Origin: an uncultured Bacilli bacterium
GTDB taxonomy: Bacteria > Bacillota_I > Bacilli_A > RFN20 > CAG-826
Direction of reading: 5' to 3'
NCBI GenBank assembly: GCA_934162685.1
Contig: CAKPJO010000019.1
Coordinates: 1 to 14,269 of the forward strand
Length of the DNA: 14,269 nucleotides
Shown: piece by piece, positions 6,351 through 12,334 of the stretch
Layout: each line of letters begins with the position of its first letter
Numbering within the stretch: position 1 is the stretch's first letter
Notes under the pieces: generated by a model
Databases searched by the model: none
What the model was told of the DNA's origin: nothing
The model's input: the letters and a program-made list of their open reading frames with translations, nothing else
Made by a program: the position numbers and the translations under genes

Positions 6351-6833
6351 ATGAAAATAGCAATATATCCGGGAAGTTTTGACCCAATTACCAATGGACA
6401 TTTGGATATTTTGAAAAGAGCGCTTCGTGTGTTTGATAAGGTAATAGTTTTAGTGGCTAATAACGCTAATAAAAAGACAGCATTTACTTTAGAAGAAAGG
6501 CTTAATGTTATAAAAAGTATTGTAAAAGATATGGATAATGTTGAAGTTGATAGCACAGATGGATTAGTGGTTGAATATGCAAAAAAAGTTAACGCTATCG
6601 CGCTTGTACGTGGTTTAAGAGCAGTATCGGATTTTGAATATGAATTACAATTAGCAACGACAAATGAATTTATAGAACCAAAAGTAGATATGGTGTTTTT
6701 TATGACTCACTTAGAAAATACTTTTATATCTTCTTCGGCAATTAAAGAATTATTTGATCAAAAAGTGGATATTACGCGTTTAGTTCCCCCACAAGTAATA
6801 AAATTATTAGAACAAAAAAATCAGTGTAAATAA
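6351..6833 (+). CDS. coaD: Phosphopantetheine adenylyltransferase
   Basis: A 160-residue enzyme that adenylates 4'-phosphopantetheine to dephospho-CoA, the fourth step of CoA synthesis; the length is typical (159-165). Visible are the nucleotidyltransferase motif YPGSFDPITNGHLDIL (with the T/HxGH-type NGH), LVRGLRAVSDFEYELQLA, and the C-terminal ISSSAIKEL block of the ISSTxxR type. It starts two bases after rsmD with AAGGAG at 6339-6344, giving a two-gene unit. Its 3' end overlaps the convergent ylbJ-like gene by 27 bases. Confidence 0.97.
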   Translation: MKIAIYPGSFDPITNGHLDILKRALRVFDKVIVLVANNANKKTAFTLEERLNVIKSIVKDMDNVEVDSTDGLVVEYAKKVNAIALVRGLRAVSDFEYELQLATTNEFIEPKVDMVFFMTHLENTFISSSAIKELFDQKVDITRLVPPQVIKLLEQKNQCK

Positions 6834-7664
6834 TGTTGATAAGGCGGCTAGGATAAGCCGCTTTTTAATTATAGAAATAATATTTATCTTTTTTGCTAAC
6901 AAATGAATTTGCATAATCAAAGAAATAGAAGAAAAACTAATAATAAATGTCACCAATAAGCAATTTAATTTTGTGAAATTACAAAATAAATATGTTAAAG
7001 GATAAGAAAACTCGAGTATTCCTTGAACATAGTAAATATATGGAGAAGGAATTAAACTAGATAAAGGTATTAAAAATAATGAAAATAACATAATTGATCC
7101 GCTCATTAAAACTATTGATTTAAATGTGACTAAAATAGCTTTTGCTAAAACATTATCAGTATTTTTGTAAGTATAAGAAGTATCAATTAAATGATTATTT
7201 TGCTTGTACTTATATAAAAAATATAATATTGATAAAATTAAAGGCGTTAATATTGCTAAGTATAGGTATTTTTTATGCCAGTCACTAATATTGACTAATG
7301 CAATAATAAATGGTAAAGAGGGAAAAGAAAAACATTCTAATATAAGTTGAGCATCATTAAGTGAAATACTTTTATTTGTTTCATTATTAACTTGTGTAGC
7401 CAATGCTGGAGTTCCACTTATTAAGCCAGTTATTATTAAATAGATTATATTAATATGATAGGAGTTTTTACTTTTAGATAATAATTCTGATATTCCTCCG
7501 CTAAAAGATATGAGATTATTTATAAGTAAAGCTGGTGCAAGTGTTGGTAAAACATTTATAGTAAAAGAAGCTAAAACATTAACAACTGTTTTGTTAGTGT
7601 CTTTAGACATAATTAAAATTACCCCTAATAAAGATATAAAAAGTACAATGGAGATTTTTTTCAT
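6807..7664 (-). CDS. ylbJ: YlbJ-like sporulation membrane protein (reduced)
   Basis: A 285-residue integral membrane protein with about eight hydrophobic segments. It is homologous in pattern to Bacillus YlbJ (sporulation integral membrane protein of the nucleoside-transporter 'Gate' fold): an early FTINVLPTLAPALLINNL helix, then GLISGTPALATQVNNE, which matches the SGYPxGAxL block, then DAQLILECFSFPSLPFII, which matches LLSFSNxSxPLFII. At 285 residues it is much shorter than the ~408 of Bacillus. The location next to coaD is the same as in Bacillus and supports the call. The start is uncertain: the ATG at 7664 (MKKIS) gives a normal signal-like N-terminus, an ATG at 7685 is also in frame, and neither has a good ribosome site. 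Confidence 0.75.
   Translation of the reverse strand: MKKISIVLFISLLGVILIMSKDTNKTVVNVLASFTINVLPTLAPALLINNLISFSGGISELLSKSKNSYHINIIYLIITGLISGTPALATQVNNETNKSISLNDAQLILECFSFPSLPFIIALVNISDWHKKYLYLAILTPLILSILYFLYKYKQNNHLIDTSYTYKNTDNVLAKAILVTFKSIVLMSGSIMLFSLFLIPLSSLIPSPYIYYVQGILEFSYPLTYLFCNFTKLNCLLVTFIISFSSISLIMQIHLLAKKINIISIIKKRLILAALSTLFTLIFLF
6844..6866 (+). terminator. Terminator of rsmD-coaD, inside the ylbJ-like coding region
   Basis: GCGGCT (6844-6849) and AGCCGC (6856-6861) form a 6-bp GC-rich stem with an AGGATA loop and a five-T tail. It lies wholly within the last codons of the convergent membrane-protein gene (its RLILAALS segment), so the sequence is constrained by both functions. Confidence 0.85.
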
Positions 7665-7710
7665 ACTTATATATATGTTAATCATTACTTAATTATGGGC
7701 AAAAATGATA

Positions 7711-7738
7711 ACAACATTTTAACTTTCTTCATAATCTA
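7711..7738 (+). promoter_or_regulatory. Sigma-K-like promoter of the CotD-like gene
   Basis: AC (7711-7712), 17 bases, then CATAATCTA (7730-7738) fits the Bacillus sigma-K pattern AC-N16/17-CATAnnnTA. Transcription would start about five bases before the AAGGAGGG ribosome site. A mother-cell sigma factor is expected for a coat gene, but the motif is short and no sigK is in the window. Confidence 0.5.
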
Positions 7739-7762
7739 TATAGTAAGCAAGGAGGGAATTTT

Positions 7763-8026
7763 ATGAATAATTGCTGTCCAAATCAATGCCCATGTAAATA
7801 TGATCCAATTGTTATGCCGGTGAGAGAAAGAGTGTGTAATCGTTATTACTGTGTTGAACAACCAGTTATTTGTCCGGTTAATACTCGCGTAGTAAATCAT
7901 TATGTTCCACGTCCAGTATATTATCATACTTATACTAGAACGGAAGAAAATGTATGTGAAGGCAATACAAACATGCCCAATATGCCATATGGCAATGCTG
8001 GAGCATATACTCCAAATCAACAATAA
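7763..8026 (+). CDS. CotD-like spore coat protein
   Basis: An 87-residue Cys- and Tyr-rich protein with eight Cys (residues 4, 5, 9, 11, 25, 30, 37 and 65), no signal peptide and no membrane segment. The pattern DPIVMP...VCNRYY...PVICPVNTRVVNHY...YYHTYTRT resembles the CotD inner-coat family (APIVHP...PHIHP...NVNHQH...HYFPHT), with many of the His of CotD replaced by Cys, Tyr or Arg. Such coat proteins are cross-linked around the spore by the mother cell. It has a very strong ribosome site (AAGGAGGG, six bases before ATG) and its own promoter candidate, so it is monocistronic. The long reverse-strand frame across it is its shadow. Confidence 0.78.
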   Translation: MNNCCPNQCPCKYDPIVMPVRERVCNRYYCVEQPVICPVNTRVVNHYVPRPVYYHTYTRTEENVCEGNTNMPNMPYGNAGAYTPNQQ

Positions 8027-8054
8027 AAAAATGCCACTATTCAAGTAGTGGCAT
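8025..8054 (-). terminator. Terminator of the thioredoxin-like gene, possibly shared
   Basis: ATGCCACTA (8031-8039) pairs with TAGTGGCAT (8046-8054) around TTCAAG. Read leftward it is followed by a run of seven Ts. Rightward the tail is only ACATTATTTT, so it is strong for the leftward gene and weaker for the CotD-like gene whose stop it abuts. Confidence 0.85.
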
Positions 8055-8073
8055 ACATTATTTTGCTTTTAAA

Positions 8074-8826
8074 TTATTTGCGTTCGAAGTCGCCTGTACC
8101 ATTCCAGCAGTCATCTAAAGTTCTTGCTTTATCATATTTAGTAGAACCTTTGACACCAATTAAGGCATCACGAATACCGAAATCGTTATCAGTACATGTT
8201 TTATCCATTAATAAGACTAATGGTGTGTATAAATCTTCACCTTCAAGGATTTCTTCAAACTTACTAGAATCGCTTTCGAAATTTTCTAAAGCATAATCAT
8301 GGTCAGCATCAGCAGCTGCGCTATAAATTGCTTTACGGAATTCAATTGGGTCAACGTTACCAGTAACAGTATCGCTGAAGAAGATTTTATACATTTCTGC
8401 ATCTGGATCAGTTAATTCATAATCAGCGCTTTGTTCATCTGTATAGATAGTCTTGATTTTATAATCAGAATCGAATGTCTTATCTTCAAATAATGTTTTA
8501 AAACCTTGATAAGCTTCACTACAGTTTGCACAATCTTTAGCAACGAATACTAAGAAATATTTTTCATTTTCTTTGAATCTAACGTCGTCATCATAAATTA
8601 AACTTTCAGCTTTTCCACCAACTAATTTCACTTTATTATCTGTGTAATATTTTTCATTGTTAGTGATTAAATCAGCTAAAGCACCAATACCTTGAGAAAT
8701 TGGTTGAATCAATAAGATGATACCAAAAATCAAACTTACGATTAATAATGGTTGTACCCATGCTGTTTCTTTAATCCAACGCCAAATACGGGCGAAAAAG
8801 TTTCCTATTGCTTTAAATACTTTCAT
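8074..8826 (-). CDS. Membrane-anchored thioredoxin-like protein
   Basis: A 250-residue protein. A short basic cytoplasmic head (residues 1-22, with RIWRWIKE) and one membrane helix (about 24-42, VQPLLIVSLIFGIILLIQP) leave the rest outside the cell. A thioredoxin-like segment KYFLVFVAKDCANCSEAYQGF carries a CANC active-site motif at residues 99-102, after a beta strand as in thioredoxins. Two more Cys lie near the C-terminus (DKTCTDND and LDDCWN). The domain is very acidic. A role in thiol-disulfide exchange or in reducing a surface partner is inferred; no specific family name is certain. The ATG at 8826 is chosen over an in-frame one 69 bases upstream because AGGAGG lies just before it and the promoter lies between the two. 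Monocistronic. Confidence 0.8.
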   Translation of the reverse strand: MKVFKAIGNFFARIWRWIKETAWVQPLLIVSLIFGIILLIQPISQGIGALADLITNNEKYYTDNKVKLVGGKAESLIYDDDVRFKENEKYFLVFVAKDCANCSEAYQGFKTLFEDKTFDSDYKIKTIYTDEQSADYELTDPDAEMYKIFFSDTVTGNVDPIEFRKAIYSAAADADHDYALENFESDSSKFEEILEGEDLYTPLVLLMDKTCTDNDFGIRDALIGVKGSTKYDKARTLDDCWNGTGDFERK

Positions 8827-8863
8827 AATAGACCTCCTGTATACTAAAATACATAGCATAGTA

Positions 8864-8892
8864 ATGATATCATTAAGAACCTGTTTTTTCAA
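8864..8892 (-). promoter_or_regulatory. Promoter of the thioredoxin-like gene
   Basis: Read leftward, TTGAAA (8892-8887), a 17-base spacer ending in TGA and TATCAT (8869-8864) make a sigma-A promoter with an extended -10. The start would be near 8857, about 30 bases before the ATG. Confidence 0.6.
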
Positions 8893-8938
8893 CAATTAAT
8901 TTAAAAATTAATTATATAGCGAAAAATGATATAAGCAC

Positions 8939-8966
8939 ATTATAAGAAAAGATTGAAAAAATGCAA
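8939..8966 (-). promoter_or_regulatory. Possible second, upstream promoter
   Basis: Read leftward, TTGCAT (8966-8961), 16 bases and TATAAT (8944-8939) could be a tandem sigma-A promoter for the thioredoxin-like gene. Motif match only, in AT-rich sequence. Confidence 0.35.
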
Positions 8967-8996
8967 TAATTTATTGTAAAAAAAGTTGTAATGTTG

Positions 8997-9025
8997 TTTA
9001 CTATAGTAGTAAATTCGTTTTACTA
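8997..9025 (+). repeat. TTTACTA repeats upstream of the YitT-family gene
   Basis: TTTACTA (8997-9003) and TAGTAAA (9007-9013) form a perfect 7-bp inverted repeat with a 3-base gap, and a third TTTACTA follows at 9019-9025. The cluster lies in the likely promoter/leader of the downstream gene and could be an operator. The flanking gap (8827-9041) holds no gene. Confidence 0.4.
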
Positions 9026-9041
9026 GAAAAAGGTGATGTTA

Positions 9042-10079
9042 GTGTCATTAAAAAAAACAAAAAGAAAAGTTCAAGATTATCTATTTGATCACGAAAAAAT
9101 AAAAAACGCATTAGAAATACTTAAGCAATTATTAGCGTGCGTTCTTGCAGCAACAATTTATGCATTTGGTTATCGCTGTTTTATGCTTAATACAAATCCT
9201 CACTACTGCTTAGTTGGTGGCGGAATGTCAGGATTCTCACAAATTATTACTAAAATTTTAGAAATCATTGGTGTGATTAATGCACAAGATGTTATATTGT
9301 GGCAACCAGTATTCAACTATTTACTTAATATTCCTATCTTCGTAATCGGATGGAAATTTATTGGCAAAAGATTTGCTATTTATACATTATTTGTGGTTAT
9401 GCTTATTTCATTGGTGACTTATATTATGCCAGAAACAATTACGACTAAATTTGATTTATCAATGACTGTTAGTGAGGCAGTATATGTTGATGGAGTGCTA
9501 ACGGCTCAAGAAACTATCATTCCAAATTTCTTACCACGTGCTATGTTTGGCGGCATTTGTACTGGTATATCTACAGTAATTGCCTTTAATAATTGTTCAT
9601 CAACAGGTGGATTAGATGTTGTTTCCTTAGCAGTCGCTAATAAAAAATCTACATCTATTGGTAAATATTTGATCTTATTCAACGGCTTAGTTCTTATTGG
9701 ATATACAACTTGTAATTATTTCTCTGCTTCTAGAGATTATGCCTTACAATTGTTATTGTTCTCATTTGTTTATTTGTTTATGAATGCTTTGGTTAATGAT
9801 TTCTTGAATGGAAGATATAAAAAAGCACAAATTCAAATTATTACTACAAACGAGAATATTTCTAAAATTCTTATTGCAAACTTCCCACATGGATGTACTG
9901 TTGTTAATGGCAAAGGTGCTTTCTCTCAGGAAACTCGTTTTGTCATTTATATGGCTGTTTCTTCCGCGGAAGTTAATAAAGTTGTTCATTTGGTACAAAT
10001 GGTTGATCCACATGCATTCGTTAATGTCACGGCTTTACAGCAAGTATATGGAAGGTTTTATATTGAACCATTTAAATAA
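9042..10079 (+). CDS. YitT-family membrane protein (DUF161-DUF2179)
   Basis: About 345 residues. After a ~30-residue basic N-terminal tail come five or so membrane segments of the YitT domain, including LVGGGMSGFSQIITK and a second related repeat, FGGICTGISTVIAFNNCSSTGGLDVVS, the two-fold repeat typical of the family. The C-terminal ~90 residues (IQIITTNENISKILI...DPHAFVNVTALQQVYG) form the cytoplasmic DUF2179 domain. YitT proteins are common multi-copy Bacillota membrane proteins of unproven transport or signalling function. It is longer than the ~280 residues usual for the family because of the tail and of a loop with TITTKFDLSMTVSEAVY between repeats. GTG 9042 is chosen as start: AAAGGTG lies six bases upstream, while GTG 9033 and ATG 9036 overlap that site. 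Confidence 0.9.
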   Translation: MSLKKTKRKVQDYLFDHEKIKNALEILKQLLACVLAATIYAFGYRCFMLNTNPHYCLVGGGMSGFSQIITKILEIIGVINAQDVILWQPVFNYLLNIPIFVIGWKFIGKRFAIYTLFVVMLISLVTYIMPETITTKFDLSMTVSEAVYVDGVLTAQETIIPNFLPRAMFGGICTGISTVIAFNNCSSTGGLDVVSLAVANKKSTSIGKYLILFNGLVLIGYTTCNYFSASRDYALQLLLFSFVYLFMNALVNDFLNGRYKKAQIQIITTNENISKILIANFPHGCTVVNGKGAFSQETRFVIYMAVSSAEVNKVVHLVQMVDPHAFVNVTALQQVYGRFYIEPFK

Positions 10080-10090
10080 TAAAAGCAACA

Positions 10091-10130
10091 AAAAAACATG
10101 CTTGCAATTGATTGTAGCATGCTTTTTTTT
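10091..10130. terminator. Bidirectional terminator between the YitT and DUF308 genes
   Basis: CATGC...GCATG outer arms with TGCAA/TTGTA inner pairing (one bulge, TTGA loop) are flanked by six As on the left and eight Ts on the right. It therefore serves the convergent genes on both strands. Confidence 0.87.
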
Positions 10131-10146
10131 GTCTTAAATTCAAAAA

Positions 10147-10716
10147 TTATAAATCTGAATTAGTAAGGAAGTCTTTGATTGCTTTTTCAGTTTTACGAAG
10201 ATGTGAACTAAATACAATAGTTGTAATGAAGTCACAAACGCCATCAACGATAAGTGATATTCCAGTAAAGATAATAACGGAATCGAATGTATCAAACATT
10301 ACTAAGAATCCAAGAATCATTGATAATACTGCAACAACGAATAATGTCCATGAACCTTTAACATGTGCGTTAGCGCAATCAATACCATCTTGGAATTTGA
10401 AGACACCATCAGTGATAAGGAAGATACCGAATATAATAGTGTAAATTTGTTTTACTAAATCAATTTTTGTTAAACATAAAATTCCTAGTGAAATTAAAAT
10501 AATACTAGGCACAAACAAATGTGATCCAAAAATTAATCCAGTCACAAGATATCTAGTTAACAATACCGCGCCGAGCAAGATAAAAATAATACCAGCTACG
10601 TAACAAACTATTGTGCTAGATTGTTCTGGTACGGCAATAAAGACGATACCAATAATAATTGCAAATAATGCAGTAATAAGAGACTCCCATTTGATTTTTT
10701 GAAAAAATGCTTTCAT
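10147..10716 (-). CDS. DUF308 / HdeD-like six-helix membrane protein
   Basis: A 189-residue protein with six regularly spaced membrane helices, beginning SLITALFAIIIGIVFIAVP and ending SVIIFTGISLIVDGVCDFI. The paired 'GIxFILLGAVLL' and 'GIFLITDGVFKFQDG' helices are the repeats of the DUF308/HdeD family. In Enterobacteria HdeD is linked to acid resistance, but the role in Bacillota is unknown and no hde partner is nearby. The C-terminus is a short charged cytoplasmic tail (LRKTEKAIKDFL). AAAGGGG precedes the ATG with about nine bases of spacing. Monocistronic, with its own promoter and a shared terminator. Confidence 0.85.
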   Translation of the reverse strand: MKAFFQKIKWESLITALFAIIIGIVFIAVPEQSSTIVCYVAGIIFILLGAVLLTRYLVTGLIFGSHLFVPSIILISLGILCLTKIDLVKQIYTIIFGIFLITDGVFKFQDGIDCANAHVKGSWTLFVVAVLSMILGFLVMFDTFDSVIIFTGISLIVDGVCDFITTIVFSSHLRKTEKAIKDFLTNSDL

Positions 10717-10740
10717 ATAAAAACAACCCCTTTCACCTTA

Positions 10741-10770
10741 ATTATATAAACAAAATATCAACAATGTAAA
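10741..10770 (-). promoter_or_regulatory. Promoter of the DUF308 gene
   Basis: Read leftward, TTTACA (10770-10765), an 18-base spacer and a consensus TATAAT (10746-10741) form a plausible sigma-A promoter, about 25 bases before the ATG. Confidence 0.55.
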
Positions 10771-10810
10771 TAATTTTACTTAATTATTCAACAATCTAAT
10801 TTATTTTGTT

Positions 10811-10838
10811 AAAAAACGATGCTAGTTGTAGCATCGTT
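10811..10838 (-). terminator. Terminator of thyA-folA
   Basis: Read leftward, AACGATGCT and AGCATCGTT form a 9-bp stem (10838-10830 with 10823-10815) around a 6-base loop, ending in a run of Ts (10816-10811). The stem begins inside the folA stop codon. Confidence 0.9.
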
Positions 10839-11298
10839 AACGTTTTTTGTAAAACTTGATAGTGAATTGTTCATGATCTTCTTCTTTGTATTCAACGAAT
10901 TTATCTTCATACTCGGGGAAGAATACATTGCCAACATAATCACCTTTTACTAAAGAAATAATTAATTCTTCACAATATGGTAAAAATAATCGATAGATAG
11001 ATGCACCACCGCAAACAAAGACAACTTCTGGAGAGTGTTCATATCTTTTAACTAAATCCATATAATCAGTACAAACTTCGCATCCTTGTGCATCGTAATC
11101 TTTGTTAAAGTCTAATACAATGGTTTTTCTTCCTGGTAAAGGTTTACCTATGGATTCAAAAGTAGTTTTTCCCATAATCATGGTATGACCCATTGTGGTG
11201 TTTTTATAGTGCAAGAAATCTTCTTTAATATGCCATGGTATATGAATGCCATTACCTATGACACGATTCTTATCATGGGCGACAATAATTTTAAGCAT
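10837..11298 (-). CDS. folA: Dihydrofolate reductase
   Basis: A 153-residue NADPH-dependent enzyme that regenerates tetrahydrofolate from the dihydrofolate made by thymidylate synthase. It begins LKIIVAHDKNRVIGNGIHIPW. Trp22 and the catalytic Asp27 (PWHIKEDF) fall at the E. coli positions. MIMGKTTFESIGKPLPGR is the NADPH-binding helix region, and VFVCGGASIYRLFLPYCEEL is the late GGxxxY motif. The length is close to the chromosomal norm (about 160). Its ATG shares one base with the thyA stop (TAATG), so the two are translationally coupled. Confidence 0.97.
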   Translation of the reverse strand: MLKIIVAHDKNRVIGNGIHIPWHIKEDFLHYKNTTMGHTMIMGKTTFESIGKPLPGRKTIVLDFNKDYDAQGCEVCTDYMDLVKRYEHSPEVVFVCGGASIYRLFLPYCEELIISLVKGDYVGNVFFPEYEDKFVEYKEEDHEQFTIKFYKKR

Positions 11299-12170
11299 TA
11301 AACAGACACCTTACCTTTAATTGCGGGATATGGATCATAATTTACTACTTCAAAATCATCATATTTGAAATCTAAGATAGAATTAACTTTTCTTTTGATG
11401 ATTAATTGTGGTAAAGGACGTGGCGTTCTTTCTAATTGGGTTTTAATTTGTTCAACATGGTCTAAATAAATATGAACATCACCAAAAGTATGAACAAAAT
11501 CGCCAGGTTCTAAGTTACAAACATGGGCCATCATAATTAAAAGAGTAGCATAGGAGGCAATGTTAAATGGGACTCCTAAAAATAAATCTGCACTTCTTTG
11601 ATATAGTTGAAGGGATAATTTTTTACCATCACCGGAAACATAAAATTGCATAAATGCATGGCATGGTGGCAAAGCCATTTGATCAACTTGAGCCGGATTC
11701 CAAGCGCAAATAATGTGACGGCGGGAGAAAGGATTCTCTTTGATTGATTTTTCGACTTCGAGTAATTGATCTTTTCCAAAAAAGTCACGCCATTGCTTTC
11801 CGTAAACAGGGCCTAAGTCACCATACTTATTTGCAAATGCTTCATCGTTTTTTATTTTTTCAATAAACTCTTCCATAGTTTCGCCCTTATAATCTTTTGA
11901 TTCTGTATAAGCTTTATAAGGCCATTCATTCCATATGCGGATATTTTGTAATACTAATGGACGGATATTTGTGCTGCCAGTAATGAACCATAATAATTCT
12001 CCTAAAACAGCTTTATAATAAACTTTTTTGGTTGTAAGAAGAGGAAAACCATCACTTAAGGAACAACGCATTTGATATCCAAATGTTGATATCGTGCCAG
12101 TTCCAGTGCGATCTTTTTTGACCATTCCATTTTCTAGTACGTGTTTACATAAATCTAAATAACATTTCAT
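11298..12170 (-). CDS. thyA: Thymidylate synthase (ThyA type)
   Basis: A 290-residue enzyme that converts dUMP plus methylene-tetrahydrofolate to dTMP and dihydrofolate. It has DRTGTGTISTFG with the phosphate-binding Arg, DLGPVYGKQWRDF, the double-Arg SRRHIICAWNP, catalytic Cys170 in ALPPCHAFMQFYV, and QRSADLFLGVPFNIASY. It is about 26 residues longer than the E. coli enzyme through an insert before the YGKQWR motif (TMEEFIEKIKNDEAFANKYG), as in the Lactobacillus-type enzymes. The ATG at 12170 (MKCYLDL) is chosen: AGGTG lies upstream of it, and the start at 12209 would lie upstream of the predicted transcription start. First gene of the thyA-folA operon. Confidence 0.97.
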   Translation of the reverse strand: MKCYLDLCKHVLENGMVKKDRTGTGTISTFGYQMRCSLSDGFPLLTTKKVYYKAVLGELLWFITGSTNIRPLVLQNIRIWNEWPYKAYTESKDYKGETMEEFIEKIKNDEAFANKYGDLGPVYGKQWRDFFGKDQLLEVEKSIKENPFSRRHIICAWNPAQVDQMALPPCHAFMQFYVSGDGKKLSLQLYQRSADLFLGVPFNIASYATLLIMMAHVCNLEPGDFVHTFGDVHIYLDHVEQIKTQLERTPRPLPQLIIKRKVNSILDFKYDDFEVVNYDPYPAIKGKVSV

Positions 12171-12199
12171 TTTTTTGTTACACCTAACTTTCAATAAGC

Positions 12200-12228
12200 A
12201 TTTTACCATTACTTAAACATTAGGTAAA
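12200..12228 (-). promoter_or_regulatory. Promoter of thyA-folA
   Basis: Read leftward, TTTACC (12228-12223), exactly 17 bases and TAAAAT (12205-12200) give a sigma-A promoter starting near 12193, with a short leader containing the AGGTG site at 12185-12181. Confidence 0.55.
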
Positions 12229-12257
12229 TTGTAAAATAAAAAAAGAAAAACAAATTT

Positions 12258-12289
12258 TTTTCAGTGTTTAAATTTAAACGTGCTACAAT
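12258..12289 (+). promoter_or_regulatory. Promoter of the MerR-type gene with palindrome in the spacer
   Basis: TGCTACAAT (12281-12289) is an extended -10. TTTTCA or TTTCAG lies 20 or 19 bases upstream (12258-12264). Between them is the perfect 14-bp palindrome GTTTAAATTTAAAC (12266-12279). MerR-family regulators bind dyads in long spacers, so autoregulation is plausible, but an AT palindrome can also arise by chance. Confidence 0.5.
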
Positions 12290-12334
12290 ATAGAAAAAGT
12301 CTAACCAACATTAGAGTTTGAAAGGATTGCAAAT

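Noticed and set aside
7686..7762. Sigma-E or sigma-A promoter for the ylbJ-like gene
   Set aside because: CATAATTA is present, but no -35 fits at the right distance, so no promoter was listed.
7736..8044. 102-codon reverse frame across the CotD-like gene
   Set aside because: It has no ribosome site and poor composition, and it mirrors a gene with a strong ribosome site and family motifs.
8827..8895. A 23-residue N-terminal extension of the thioredoxin-like protein
   Set aside because: It lies upstream of the strong AGGAGG site and overlaps the predicted promoter; the ATG at 8826 is better.
12171..12209. Longer N-terminus for thymidylate synthase
   Set aside because: The family begins around MKCYLDL, and the promoter -10 and start site lie within this stretch.
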